Shown: positions 1-11,120, counted from the first letter of the stretch. The stretch: DNA of 64,000 nt from Terebella lapidaria (GCA_949152475.1 OX424569.1:20993170-21057169); one strand, 5' to 3'. Numbers and translations are program-made. The notes: a model not told the origin generated them from the sequence alone.

Positions 1-334
1 AGACGCACCGGGGATTCACCTCGTTAAAGGGGTGTGCACCAAATGCGGATTGCCACTTCTGCGCTGAGTACCACTCCATAAAGGGATAACCGAGCCTCTA
101 CCCCAGCATTTGCCACGAAGACATCACTGTCCCAAAGGGGTGTCAGAACCTCCAGTCCACAGCAAGGTAGCAGACAGCATGTCAGAAGTGGAATGGGTTT
201 CTTACGATGGCGGCTTCTATGCCTTCCTGATCGAAACTGATACGAAACCCGCGCTCTTCGAACAGCTTCTCCGGTCACCAAAAAGAAACTCCGACAAGCC
301 GATTGTCATCCACAATCGAAGTGCCACCCAGGAA

Positions 335-727
335 AGCTGGAAACTGCCAGTATGATTGGGCGAGTGAACCTTCAAGGGCGTTCTTGACTCTGGAGTGCAG
401 ATATCACTACTTCAACGAGACCTCATGTGTTTTATGCCTCTAGACAAGCGTCGCCTCCATCCCATGAGCGCCACTATTCGCAACATCTACGGAGACTCCA
501 GCCTCATCGATGAACCCCTTGACCTACAGGTTCAAGTCGGGACTGATGGAATGACCGTGACCTTCTGCGTGGCCGTGATACACAATGAAATGATTCTCGG
601 GATGAACTTTTTTAAGCAAGCGGATGTCATCTCCAACTACGGCGAAGGAACCTTACAGATTAACCAAGAGGTTCTGTTCATACATAAAGACTTCGACACC
701 AATGTCGTCAGAATGGCTGTCTGCTGA
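335..727 (+). pseudogene. Ty3/gypsy retropepsin-like protease relic
   Basis: A reading frame beginning before the Met at 395 shows the aspartic protease pattern: a hydrophobic stretch, then Leu-Asp-Ser-Gly (bases ~386-397), and about 60 residues later the second hydrophobic block ending in Ile-Leu-Gly-Met-Asn-Phe-Phe (~592-612), typical of LTR retrotransposon proteases. It lies directly upstream of RT and RNase H segments on the same strand, the order expected in gypsy pol. The frame is broken on both sides, and no zinc-knuckle gag is seen in bases 1-335, so the element is truncated or continues outside the window. Family assignment is by motif only. Confidence 0.6.
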
Positions 728-729
728 GC

Positions 730-1880
730 CGTCACTGTGCCTCCTCGCACTGAAGCTATCGTCAAGCTCGTACCAACCTCAAAGTAAGGAGAAAACATCA
801 ACACCTGCGCCTGATTCAACCCATAACGAGCTTCCCAGAAGAAACAGACCTCATCATGGGATACACGCTGACATTCTTAGACCGCAAGTGCGTCAAAGTC
901 ACAGTCGTCAATCCCGCGAACACGGGCATCACCCTCATGCGCTCCGACCGGTTGCTATCGCTAGCTCGGTCGAAAGTGCCCTACCTACCCAAGCCAGAAG
1001 AGGATCCAGATCCGATGGTGGATCGTGCCAGACTCACGCCAGGACAACGCTGTTGTGCCAAGCTGGTGTATCAATACAAGGACACCTTTGTGAGCCCAGA
1101 TGGACAACTCAGCCGGGCCCACGTCATGCAACACCGGATAGATACCGGAACCACCGGGCCAATTCGCCAGCGTTAATGCCAGGTGCCACAGGCCCATTAA
1201 CACATCATCGACCAATAAGTCAACTAGATGCTGCAGTTGGGATGCATCGAGCCTTGGAGCTCTCAGTCATCCGCTTGCGAAAGAAGAACGAAGAAGTGCG
1301 ATTATGTGTAGACTACCATCTACTGAACGACGTGACACACAAGGCTTCGTACCCCTTGCCAAATCTACAGGACACACAATGCACTAGCCGGTGTGACCTA
1401 CTTCTCTGCCCAGGACCTTGCCTCAGGCTATTGGCAGGTCGAAGTTGATAAGGGACTGTAACAATTCAGGGTTATGCTATTCGTGCTAAGCAATGCGCCA
1501 GCGACAATCGAGTGACTCATGGAGACCATCCTTTATGGATACTTGCATACGTGCTGCATGTGCTATCTCGATGACGTCATAGCATAAGGACGAACATTAG
1601 ACCAGGCACTCAACAACTTGGAAGCGGTCCTGGATAGGATACGATCAGCTGAGTTGCGCCTCCAACATAAGAAGTGCGAGATATTCCCGTAATAAATCCT
1701 CTACCTATGATTCATTGTCAGTGGGCAAGGGATCCGGGTCAATCCAAACGAAGTCAAAGCCATCAAAAAGTGGTCGACTCTATGCGAAATCACTGACGTT
1801 CGTGCCTTCCTTGGTTTTGCAAAATACCATTGAAGATTCATACAGAGCTATGCCAAGATCGCCGAGCCATTTTTCATGCT
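730..1880 (+). pseudogene. Ty3/gypsy reverse transcriptase relic
   Basis: Conserved RT blocks can be followed through several frames: a Val-Asp-Tyr...Leu-Asn block with Tyr-Pro-Leu-Pro (~1300-1365), a Phe-Ser-x-x-Asp-Leu-x-Ser-Gly-Tyr block (~1400-1435), and the catalytic Tyr-Leu-Asp-Asp box (~1561-1575). These are followed by the thumb-region Phe-Leu-Gly-Phe and Tyr-Arg-Phe-Ile-like blocks (~1805-1850). In-frame stops occur after the catalytic box, near 1690 and near 1833, with several frameshifts, so the copy is dead. It is continuous with the protease upstream and RNase H downstream. Confidence 0.8.
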
Positions 1881-1888
1881 GAACCGAG

Positions 1889-2242
1889 GTGACTGTCACC
1901 TGGGGAACCCCCCAACATCGAGCCTGCCAGAAACTGCAGGATGCCCTCATTCGAGTGCCCAAACTCATGCTCCCGTCACGGAACGAGGACGATTACTTCA
2001 TCCTCGACACTGATGCCAGTGGGTTCTCCATTGGAGGTGTGCTATCCCAGCTTGTCAATGGGAAAGAAATCCCAATCGGATTCGCGGGCAAAACACTTTT
2101 GCACACCCAACGGAACTACTGTACAACGTACAGGGAGCTACTCGCCATGGTCGAGATGGTGCAGCACTACAGACACTATCTGTGGGGACGGAAGTTCCTA
2201 CACCGCACAGACCATAGTTCTCTGCGTTGGCTCAAGAACTAA
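1889..2242 (+). pseudogene. Ty3/gypsy RNase H relic
   Basis: An open segment of 117 codons carries the RNase H landmarks of gypsy pol: Asp-x-Asp-Ala-Ser with Gly-Gly-Val-Leu-Ser-Gln (about codons 47-60), the Tyr-Arg-Glu-Leu-Leu-Ala block (about codon 86), and the Arg-Thr-Asp-His-Ser-Ser-Leu block near the end, supplying the catalytic acidic residues. It starts without a real initiator and ends in a stop within the tether. It is the best-preserved part of this element. Confidence 0.85.
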
Positions 2243-2697
2243 CGTGACACTGACAGCTTGCCCGCGTGCTGGCTTTCCAAGCTGCAACAATAAAACTTCA
2301 GGAATAAACATTGTCCCGGAAAAAGCTACATGGGAACACCGATGGATTGTCACGGCGCCATAACTGCAAGCATAGAGATTGCCCCGGATGTCTTGTTGCG
2401 CCACCAATGGAACCGGAAACCAGCTCCGGTGAACTTCCCATCAGGAGAGTCACAGTGATCCCTGCCGCCGTCGAAGAGAATCAGCTGGACAATGACAGTC
2501 CGTCACCTCAAGCCGTGCCCAAACTACTCTCAGCACGCCAAGCTACTCGAGTACGTGCCCTAGAAGTGACGCTTGATGGCCAAAAGTGGTTATCTGACTA
2601 CACGAAAGCCGATCCAAGCATCTGCTATAAATACAGCCAACCCGTTTTGATTATTTTTGAGTTGTCTCAAAGCTGCCAAGGCGAGAGGATGATGTTG
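2243..2697 (+). pseudogene. Degraded gypsy tether/integrase N-terminal linker
   Basis: After the RNase H stop, frames still encode a Gly-Asn-x-Asp-Gly-Leu-Ser-Arg-Arg block (~2335-2360), which marks the RNase H to integrase junction in gypsy elements. A Cys/His-containing stretch (~2362-2395) and an acidic linker follow. No integrase catalytic core is recognisable before the sequence changes at ~2700, so the element appears 3' truncated by or near the transposase relic that follows. Confidence 0.5.
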
Positions 2698-2917
2698 TAG
2701 CACAATCATGTGCTGACTTTCCCCTCGTTCTGGCTAGGGGTCCTAGGGGCGATTCCAATTAGGGGCCCAGCAGGGGCACCTACTTCGATCCGGGTGCTCA
2801 TGCACCATGGATTGGTGATCTGGAGAGCTGTTGTGGCATAATTGATGTGTTTTCACTTGCCTCACGCGCGTGCCCAATTCTCTCGATTACTCAATATGTG
2901 ACCATCAGCGATCACTG

Positions 2918-3285
2918 CTCCTTCTCGATGTGTACAAGGATCACTGTGGGGACACTTTTCTGTGCAAGCTCCGCGACCACAAGATCGACGTTGTGCTTGT
3001 GCAAGCAAGCTGTACATCCTAGTTACAGCCGCTGGACCTAAGTGTCAATGCACTCTTCAAATCCGCCATCAAGAATAATGTTTGTGCCTGGTATAGGAAG
3101 CAGGTGGTGTCTCTGCTTCAAGACGGTCAGAGTGTCGCCGACACGGAAGTCAACTTGAGACTGTCAGTGTTGAAGCCACTGCATGCCGCTTTGCTACTCC
3201 ATGCCTTCCACAATACTGCTTTGAACACGGACTCATTCGTGGGTGGAAACAAGAGGACATCCTCGACGTGATTGAGAGTGACTCT
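2918..3285 (+). pseudogene. pogo/Jerky-type DDE_1 transposase C-terminal relic
   Basis: Translated from 2918, the frame gives the Leu-Leu-Leu-Asp-Val-Tyr-Lys-Asp-His block, then Thr-Ser-stop-Leu-Gln-Pro-Leu-Asp-Leu-Ser-Val-Asn, Trp-Tyr-Arg-Lys-Gln-Val and Leu-Lys-Pro-Leu-His-Ala. This is the order seen in the C-terminal half of Tc1/mariner-superfamily DDE_1 transposases of the pogo/Tigger/Jerky group. A TAG stop (3020-3022) replaces a residue of the Gln-Pro-Leu-Asp motif, and a frameshift near 3230 is needed to recover a Gly-Leu-Ile-Arg-Gly-Trp-Lys block (~3229-3255). It is dead. The DNA-binding half is absent, and 2700-2917 shows nothing I recognise. Confidence 0.7.
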
Positions 3286-3289
3286 TGTG

Positions 3290-3896
3290 ACTCAGTGACT
3301 CTTGCAAATGTGTATGAATGTGTAATTGCATGAATGTCTTGAATGTGTTTTGAATGTATGACTCTTGAAAGCTTGATAAACTTGAATAAACGTGAATTTA
3401 AATTTCAATTCTGTTGTGTTGAAAATAAAATAAAATTTTGGAAGCGTCATGATCCTGAGAATTTCCCTCTGCTGATCTCCCTTCAGAAAAATGACACTCA
3501 ATAGAGAGCGCCTCTTACGCAGATACACAATGCACAAAGACATACTCACGGACATCGGTGTTTTTCTCTTCGATGACATAAATTTTAATACATGTAAATC
3601 GGTAAAACACTGAGAAGATATTACAAGGTACAAAGTATTAGTATAAATTTAAACGAATGGAAAATAATTAGAGCAGTGACTTGTATGTATAAGAATATTT
3701 CGAAGCGAGCAGGCCTTATTGCGGACGATACATGTACTCATCATCGCAACAGGTGTATTCGGTAGGCCTATATATAGTAACTCATTTACTATATATAGTA
3801 ACTCATACGCAAAAATTACATTACCGCGAAAATTACGTGATTCACAGTAAATTAATGAAGCGTGCCTATAATAATAATAAGAATATTTTATTTCTA
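3290..3896. other. AT-rich spacer, no gene seen
   Basis: No coding signal above background. It holds a short direct duplication of an alternating TATA-rich segment (3765-3806, an ACTATATATAGTAACTCAT-like unit twice) and an ATA/ATAATA run just before the 3' end of the non-LTR relic (3868-3885). That run may be the target-site or tail simple repeat of that element. Confidence 0.4.
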
Positions 3897-4958
3897 TAGC
3901 CCACTAAAACCAATAATGAGTTGTCTGTTGCGCTTTACGTTGGATTTGTTACTAGGAAATAAATTACAAATATAATGTAAAACATGACATAATAGTGTTA
4001 AAAAATAATGTTTGTATGTCTTCGTGATCTGGTTCAGTTTTGATTGCCAGCGGAATGCTGTTCCACAGTTCTGGTCCTTTGACACTAATGGAACGTGATG
4101 CAAACGTTGCTTCATGACGGAATTGTCAGAGCTGGCACAGAACTACTCCTGGTGTTAATCGCCGGGCGTCGAGCTGGTTGAAACATGTCCCAGAGATCGG
4201 CAGGTGCACTAGGCATACAACTTTAAACATGATTCGTTTCTCGATGTTCAACCAGTGTAATTCATGAAGTGCCTTCGAGCTGCTGTCGAACTTGCTTCTC
4301 CCATGTACTAATTTCGCGCATATATTTTGTATCCGTTGGAGTCGTTTAATGTAAACAAGCAATTGGTATCATTGATAAGAAACTTGCGTATGGATCACAT
4401 GCTAAGGAAGCGCTTCCGATAGCACTTTGGTACCATTTAGCCACATGTAGTTTCAGGCTCATATTTTCATCGATCAATGCTCCTAGATAGTCGATACTTT
4501 GAATGGTAACATCATTTATGTTGATACTCTTTGTCTCACATTGAGTCTATTCTGGCTCATCTAATCTTTGATATTTATGCAAACTGAGGTGAGCAACACT
4601 TTCTGGAATGTTGTCCTTGACTGATGCCTAGTCTAGTTCAGAATAGCCCTGCACACGATTCTTTGTGGCACGCTGAATTCAAGGCCTTAACTTGTGATGA
4701 GGAGTTGTTGAATCTGCGACACAGAAACTGCAGGCGTCATACCACTTTGTAGAGCCTTGCCGTCTACACCAATGTATCTACACAGTACATCAGTTAGTAT
4801 ATCATGGTCGACAGTATCGAATGCCACCGATAAATCAACTGCTTCAAGTGAGGTTATTTCTTGTTTTTCCATCGCCCACAAGATGTCATTTGCTATTTCG
4901 ACAAGCGCAGTTTCACAACTGAAGTGTGCTCTGTACGCACTCTGATAACAGTTCATAT
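3897..4958 (-). pseudogene. Non-LTR retrotransposon RT, 3' portion (CR1/Jockey-like)
   Basis: On the minus strand three segments match the C-terminal half of an APE-type non-LTR ORF2. A Gln-Ser-Ala-Tyr-Arg...Cys-Glu-Thr-Ala-Leu block with Ala-Phe-Asp-Thr-Val-Asp-His lies at ~4945-4770. A Leu-Gln-Arg-Ile-Gln-Asn...Leu-His-Trp-Leu block lies at ~4345-4230. The terminal Gly-Pro-Glu-Leu-Trp-Asn-Ser-Ile-Pro block lies at ~4080-4050, with a stop near 3970. Sequence between these blocks (including the FADD region) is not open, so the copy is degenerate. It is the continuation of the 6798-7450 segment, from which it is separated by a satellite array. Confidence 0.8.
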
Positions 4959-4967
4959 GAGCAACAG

Positions 4968-6797
4968 TATTCATTACACTGAGCGACCAGTGCATTTCTC
5001 ACTTCTGCTGGTGGACGTTAAGTCTGTCCCCGAGGATACCATCAACTCAGTAGCCTTTTGGCTTGTGATTAGGTACTTATGTACTTGTCATATATCTGTT
5101 CCATGGGGTTTGTTTCGGATTTCTAATTATTTTCATAGGTTGTTGGGCAGTTGTATACTAATTCCATCAGGTGTACAGTAGAAACAACTACATTTCACAC
5201 ACTGTCTGCCCCTGATGACGCCAGTGTGTCTTTTGATAAAGTATTTGGTCGGGCTTTGTTTCTATTGCAAAATGTTGTGTTCTACGTTTGTTATTGGATT
5301 CATCAAAATTTGGCTGTATTGGTGGTAATAGATTGATACTTACATTCATACCACTGAGCCGGTGTCACTGCTGGTGGACGTTAAGTCTGTCCCCGAGGAT
5401 ACCATCAACTCAGTAGCCTTTTGGCTTGTGATTAGGTACTTATGTACTTGTCATATATCTGTTCCATGGGGGTTTGTTTCGGATTTCTAATTATTTTCAT
5501 AGGTTGTTGGGCAGTTGTATACTAATTCCATCAGGTGTACAGTAGAAACAACTACATTTCACACACTGTCTGCCCCTGATGACGCCAGTGTGTCTTTTGA
5601 TAAAGTATTTGGTCGGGCTTTGTTTCTATTGCAAAATGTTGTGTTCTACGTTTGTTATTGGATTCATCAAAATTTGGCTGTATTGGTGGTAATAGATTGA
5701 TACTTACATTCATACCACTGAGCTGGTGTCACTGCTGTGGACGTTAAGTCTGTCCCCGAGGATACCATCAACTCAGTAGCCTTTTGGCTTGTGATTAGGT
5801 ACTTATGTACTTGTCATATATCTGTTCCATGGGGTTTGTTTCGGATTTCTAATTATTTTCATAGGTTGTTGGGCAGTTGTATACTAATTCCATCAGGTGT
5901 ACAGTAGAAACAACTACATTTCACACACTGTCTGCCCCTGATGACGCCAGTGTGTCTTTTGATAAAGTATTTGGTCGGGCTTTGTTTCTATTGCAAAATG
6001 TTGTGTTCTACGTTTGTTATTGGATTCATCAAAATTTGGCTGTATTGGTGGTAATAGATTGATACTTACATTCATACCACTGAGCCGATGTCACTGCTGG
6101 TGGACGTTAAGTCTGTCCCCGAGGATACCATCAACTCAGTAGCCTTTTGGCTTGTGATTAGGTACTTATGTACTTGTCATATATCTGTTCCATGGGGTTT
6201 GTTTCGGATTTCTAATTATTTTCATAGGTTGTTGGGCAGTTGTATACTAATTCCATCAGGTGTACAGTAGAAACAACTACATTTCACACACTGTCTGCCC
6301 CTGATGACGCCAGTGTGTCTTTTGATAAAGTATTTGGTCGGGCTTTGTTTCTATTGCAAAATGTTGTGTTCTACGTTTGTTATTGGATTCATCAAAATTT
6401 GGCTGTATTGGTGGTAATAGATTGATACTTACATTCATACCACTGAGCCGGTGTCACTGCTGGTGGACGTTAAGTCTGTCCCCGAGGATACCATCAACTC
6501 AGTAGCCTTTTGGCTTGTGATTAGGTACTTATGTACTTGTCATATATCTGTTCCATGGGGTTTGTTTCGGATTTCTAATTATTTTCATAGGTTGTTGGGC
6601 AGTTGTATACTAATTCCATCAGGTGTACAGTAGAAACAACTACATTTCACACACTGTCTGCCCCTGATGACGCCAGTGTGTCTTTTGATAAAGTATTTGG
6701 TCGGGCTTTGTTTCTATTGCAAAATGTTGTGTTCTACGTTTGTTATTGGATTCATCAAAATTTGGCTGTATTGGTGGTAATAGATTGATACTTACAT
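4968..6797. repeat. Satellite array, 363-bp unit, about 5 copies
   Basis: The same unit recurs with starts at about 5005, 5368, 5731, 6094 and 6457 (periods 362-364) and near-complete identity; differences are single bases, a one-base G insertion near 5468 and a small deletion near 5734. Each unit holds an 8-bp perfect stem (ACACACTG with CAGTGTGT) around a loop containing CTGATGACG. The repeated 60-61 aa ORFs inside are by-products of the tandem copies. The first ~35 bp (4968-5004) are a diverged version of the unit end, so the array is close to exactly five units. Confidence 0.95.
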
Positions 6798-7450
6798 CTC
6801 AACCAGTATGTAAATAAATGAAAGGTTCGAAACTAGCCTGTAGTTTGATTTTTCTGGTGGCTTTTTCAACAGCAGCTTGACAATTGCAAACCTCCAATCA
6901 TAAGGGACTGTTGTGAGTGATAGGTTGACTATTTTTGGAGCAAGTAGGCTCGATAATGTGTTTTTAACGATATCTGCAGGCAGTTCATCTAGTTTGCATG
7001 ATTTTGTCGGCATTGGCATTATTGTCTTCTGGACATGAGCCTCTGAGACCTCTTGGAAATGGTCGAGCTTTGGAACATACATTTTTTTCAAAAAGAATTC
7101 TGCAAGGTCGTCACAGAGCTTGGTATCAGATTCACTGCTAGGTAAGGGATTGGACCTTACAGCCTGTGTGAAGTCACGCACCAGGTCATATAGTTTTTCT
7201 GTGTCCTTGCCACACTCCAGAATTTTTGAAGATGATCATTTCACTCTTATTAGTCATGTATAGTATTTCGAGGAACTTTTTACGCTCGAGTGTGAATGTT
7301 TTCCAGCACTCCAGAGATCACTCGAATCCACGTTTTCTCTTTCTTTGGTTGATGACGATCTCAGTATTGCACAAAAACCTTGTCTTGGTCTTCATTTTAA
7401 CGTCTCGTAGTGGGGCATGTTTATCCACTGGATTATACACAACATGATTC
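6798..7450 (-). pseudogene. Non-LTR retrotransposon ORF2, 5' portion
   Basis: On the minus strand this encodes, in order, an Asp-Lys-His-Ala-Pro-Leu-Arg block (~7420-7400, the end of the endonuclease-RT linker in CR1/Jockey-like elements), a basic Lys/Arg-rich stretch with a stop near 7318, then an ORF (7181-6792). That ORF has a Met-Pro-Thr-Lys-Ser-Cys-x-Leu-Asp block and Ile-Val-Asn-Leu-Ser-Leu...Tyr-Arg-Leu-Val-Ser-Asn-Leu-Ser-Phe, the first RT motifs. The frame ends exactly where the satellite begins (6797) and the next expected motif resumes at 4958. Confidence 0.8.
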
Positions 7451-7514
7451 AGAGCGCTCAAACCTCTAGTATATCATGACGATCTACTAAGGTCACATTA
7501 AAGGTCTTTTGTGT

Positions 7515-7655
7515 TAGTTGCAGGGAAAATATTTTAGCTGAGGCAAAAATAGTTTCAGCTGCAGCGAAAATATTTTAGCTGGAGCTGAATTAATTTTAGT
7601 TGTAGCAAGAATATTTCAACTGGGGCAAAAATAGTTTTAGCTGCAGCGAGGTGTC
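7515..7655. repeat. Short degenerate tandem repeat, unit about 22-24 bp
   Basis: A unit resembling AATATTTTAGCTGCAGCGAA is repeated about six times with substitutions (gcagcgaaaat, ggagctgaatt, gtagcaagaat, ggggcaaaaat variants). No coding potential is apparent. Confidence 0.7.
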
Positions 7656-7684
7656 TCCTAGTACATCTCCGAATGAAGTGAGTG

Positions 7685-7865
7685 ACGTCTTTTTTGTGGC
7701 GGCCATCTTATTCAGATTTGGCTGAAATTAAATAGCAACCTACCTAAGGGCCCAATGTAAACAGGCTGTGAATGGCAGCGTGAATTTGAAATTTCGTACG
7801 TTCCATTGGCCGGTATTTCAAACGTTGTTGGCCATTTTCAAAGGTTTGGCGGCGATTTCGAATGT
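7685..7865. repeat. Dispersed repeat, copy 1 (relative at 37680-37910)
   Basis: It contains GTGGCGGCCATCTT, GGCTGAAATT...AATAGCAAC and the TTTGAAATTTCG/GGCGGCGATTTCGAA blocks. All recur at 37680-37910, where the GCGGCGATTTCGAA side is in the opposite arrangement. Two matching copies 30 kb apart indicate an interspersed repeat, class unknown. Confidence 0.7.
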
Positions 7866-8103
7866 TTGTATTGTGTTTACTTCGGGTAAAAGAGGAAGAA
7901 CTCAGTGGTAGTAGCGTGAATAGCGCCGTCCTTCTTGTCTGTGGATGGCTGAGACCCTCTCTCCCGGGCTGGGGCAGGGAGCATAAACTCAACCTGCTGG
8001 AGGGGTAGACGTGAAATGTCGGGCGGTGGCCGCATATCGGTAATTACCCTCGCCCCGATAGGGGCAGAGGGTATTGCAATTGGGTCTGTCCGTTTGTATG
8101 TTT

Positions 8104-8230
8104 GTTACTTGACGAAATGTAAATTTCGTCAAGTATGTTGGTCAGTTGCGTTTGTCTGTCTGTTTGTTACTTGACGAAATTAAATTTCGTCAAGTATGTT
8201 GGTCAGTCGCGTTTGTCTGTGTGTTTGTGA
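8104..8230. repeat. Hairpin-forming terminal repeats (ACTTGACGAAAT type)
   Basis: Two consecutive units begin with the near-perfect palindrome ACTTGACGAAAT...ATTTCGTCAAGT, followed by ATGTTGGTCAGT and a TTTGTCTGT-rich stretch. The same palindrome recurs at 12838-12920, and ATTTCGTCAAGTGTTGG recurs at 12815, 21930 and 24965. This suggests it marks the ends of a repeat family that fills 8.1-26.8 kb. Confidence 0.7.
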
Positions 8231-9320
8231 GCGCTCTACAGGTCACAATTTTGATCGTAGAGTCCTGAAAATTTGTCAGAAGTTGTGCAGTCAGTACTCG
8301 ACCAAGTGATTAACTTTGGGGAGGTCAAGGTCAAAAATTGAGGTCAAGGTCATAGAAAAGGTCAAAATCGAAAAATCGCGATAACTTCGCTTCTAATTAA
8401 GATTATTTTTTCTGGGTATTTTCATATTTTTCTATGGTCAATTCTGCATCATCTGATGCATGTCCGATGGTCGTACGACCAAAATTCCCGATTTTCGGTC
8501 CAGGTCGAAAATTTGGGGGTCAAGAATTTAGGTTTTTCCTGTCTCACAATATTCAAAACCATATTATAGAAGCAGGTTCCAATATATGTTGCTGGTTTTT
8601 ACTCAGGAGTTGTGCCTTATCAGAACAAGATCCTGAAGTTTCAGAGCTCAGGGTCAAGAATTAGAGTTAAGGTCATAGTAAAGGTCAAAATCGAAAAATC
8701 GTGATAACTTCGCTTCTAATCAAGATTATTTTTTCTGTGTATTTTTATATTTTTCTATTGTCAATTCCGCATCACATAGTGCATGTCTGATGGTCGTATG
8801 ACCTAAACTCTCGATTTTCGGTCCAGGTCGAAAATTTGGGGGTCATGAACTTAGGTCTTGCTTGTCTCAATTTCCAAAACCCTATTGTAGAGTCAGGTTC
8901 CAATATATGTTTCTGATTTTTACTCAGGAGTTGTACCTTCTCACGCAGAACATGACTGTGAAGTTGTAGGGCTCAAGCTCAAGAATTAAAGTTAAGGTCA
9001 TAGTAAAGGTCAAAATTGAAAAATCGTGATAACTCCGCTTGTATTCAAGATTATTTTTTCTGATTATTTTTGTATTTTTCTATGGTCAAATCCGCATCAT
9101 ATGATACATGTCCGATGGTCGTATGACCAAAACTCTGGATTTTCGGTCCAAGTCGAAAATTTGGGGGTCATGAATTTAGGTTTTTCCTGTCTCACAATAT
9201 TCAAAACCACATTATAGAGCCAAGTTCCAATATATATTGCCGGATTTTACTCAGGAGTTGTGCCGGATCACGCAGAATAAGATTGTGAAGTTGTAGAACT
9301 CAAGGTCACCAGTTTCCCCG
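8230..9320. repeat. About 323-bp repeat family, three tandem units
   Basis: The block GTCAAAATYGAAAAATCG...ATTTTCGGTCCAGGTCGAAA...TCTCACAATATTCAAAACC...TACTCAGGAGTTGTGCC repeats with starts near 8363, 8686 and 9010. Copies differ by about 10-15 percent by eye, so the array is older than the 363-bp satellite. Related units occur at 11215-11720 and 19980-20830. Short ORFs inside are not conserved between copies. Confidence 0.85.
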
Positions 9321-9435
9321 ATCGAATTCTGCACGCTACAAGTCCAATGTACAGCCATGGCATAATTCAGGGTTTATCCCGAGCGAAGTCTTTCCTACAC
9401 ACTATACTTTACACGCGTTGAGCTTCAACGAACTG

Positions 9436-9496
9436 AATGGCGCAGTCAGTAGAGGCGTTAGGTCTGTGTGCGAGGGGTCAGTTGTTCGATTCTTGT
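9436..9496 (+). repeat. tRNA-like promoter remnant (SINE head)
   Basis: A TGGCGCAGTCAGTAGAGG stretch (9438-9455) resembles the A box of a tRNA-type Pol III promoter, and TGTTCGATTCT (9483-9493) resembles the B box at about the right spacing. The A box is nearly identical to that of the full SINE at 35746. Arms do not pair into a credible cloverleaf, so this is a remnant. Confidence 0.5.
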
Positions 9497-9761
9497 TGTT
9501 GATCTTTTTTTTTTCTAAAATTCAATTCCAAATGGCTTTTTCTGTTTCTGAGTGGTCTTGTAAGCATCCCAAACCTGCCATGCTTTATGTAATTCTATTG
9601 TTTCGAATTATAATGATCACCTTTGAAGAAAAAAACACTGTTCCACGAATAGCGACAAACTAGTTTATCTGGCTTTCTAGTGGTATCATCAAAATCTAGT
9701 TTGTTCTTTGTATTTAAAGTTACAGAGAGATCATTTGTATTTTGTGCAATATTCAAACCGT

Positions 9762-11120
9762 TGTAGCGATTTTACGATTGATGGTTATTTGGTGCCGTGG
9801 TTGTTTCTCGTTGTGTTTATTTTTCGTATAGTCTTTTTGTAGTACCTCTCGTCTCTGTGTCCGAACGCTATAGACAATTAATAGTGAGACGTCCGCAATT
9901 CCATAGTATTTCTCTGGTTAGAGAAAAGTGCTGAAGACATATTAATTCAAAGACACGGGTTTTATTACCAAATTCGACAAGTTACTCACTCACAAAATAT
10001 ATGAAATGTTTCCCCAAATTACACAGTGACCAGGTTTAGACTAAGTCACCGGGCTTTACAATAATAAAAGGTTACACCGGGTCCAGGTTTAGACTAAGAC
10101 CCTGCTTTAACTTTAGGCATCCGAACTAGCGTCAGTCTCCTCCTACGCGAAGTCCATGCGGAGGTGAAGGTTCCCTGGCTCCGCAATTCTTCCGTTTCCG
10201 GAGGTAGATACTTGCGGAGGTCGTCTTGACGTCGTCCGCGGAGGTGTCGCCGGTGCGGAGGTCCTCACTTCTGCGGAGGTCCTGTGGCTCTGCGGAGGTC
10301 TTCCGCGCTGCGGAGGTCCTCTCTCTGCGGAGGTCTTCCGCGCTGCGGAGGTCGCGAGGCTCCGCAGAGTCTCCTCGCCCTTGCGGAGGGTCCTCCGCAC
10401 GTCTGCTACACCTCCCTCGTCCGCGGGTGCGGAGGGTCGTCACCTGCGGAGACTGGGTGTCTCCGCACGTCAGGAAACTTCCCTCGCCACTCCGCGGGTG
10501 CGGAGTTTCGTCAGAGACGTCCTTCACAAGTCCGCGGGTGCGGAGGTTCGTCTAATGCGGAGACGGAGTGTCTCCGCACATCGGGGAACGTCCCTCACAG
10601 GTCCGCGGGTTGCGGAGGTCTACCAGAGACTTCTCTCACGCTTGCACCAGTGTGCAAGAAGAGATCGCCGCCTTGCCGTCAGCTGCAAGTGAAGAGGGCC
10701 GGGGTTCATAAATTGAAGGGCCGTTGGACCGGATTCATACGATTGTCTTCATCTGGGACCCACACCCTTCCCGTTGAAATTTCCCTTACATGGAGTCCAG
10801 GGGCTCCGCACTGCGGAGGTCAATATGTGCGGAGGTACGGCAAACTGCTAAGTCCTCTCCCTCGCCTGCCCAAAGGACAGAACCGTCTCAGGGTGATGTG
10901 TCTCCTCTGGTACCTTGCCCCGACTGACTCCCAGAGAGCTGTGGCTGTCTCCTTATATTGGGCTCTCCACCGGAAGCTGTTCTGCGCATGTGCATGCCTG
11001 GTCTTCCGCAAGCACGTGGCCGATCCTCCGCATGCACGTGGTCGAACCTCCGCAAGAACGTGATCACTCCTCCGCGGGTGGTTTTGCGGAGGAGGACGGT
11101 GGTTTTATGAGTTCGTTATA
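9762..11120 (-). mobile_element. Solo LTR, 1.36 kb, with dense TGCGGAGG motifs
   Basis: The segment interrupts a repeat whose uninterrupted copy is present at ~20535-20560. Removing 9762-11120 plus one CCGT restores that sequence. CCGT (9758-9761 and 11121-11124) flanks both sides as a 4-bp target duplication, extendable to ACCGTT. Ends read TGTAGCG and CGTTATA, an imperfect inverted pair; on the minus strand the element ends in CA and carries an AATAAA-containing block near 9970, compatible with an LTR in minus orientation. The middle (10140-11100) is GC-rich and packed with TGCGGAGG, producing long but meaningless ORFs on both strands. No internal coding region is present. Confidence 0.65.

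Noticed and set aside
5005..6797. Hammerhead ribozyme in the satellite because of the CTGATGA box
   Set aside because: The required GAA/GAAA segment after stem II and a cleavage triplet in the right place are not found on either strand; the CTGATGACG lies in the loop of an 8-bp hairpin instead.
10132..11063. Long ORFs on both strands (up to 259 codons)
   Set aside because: They overlap a GC-rich TGCGGAGG motif array within a solo LTR; frames are open on several strands at once and contain only repeat-derived residues.
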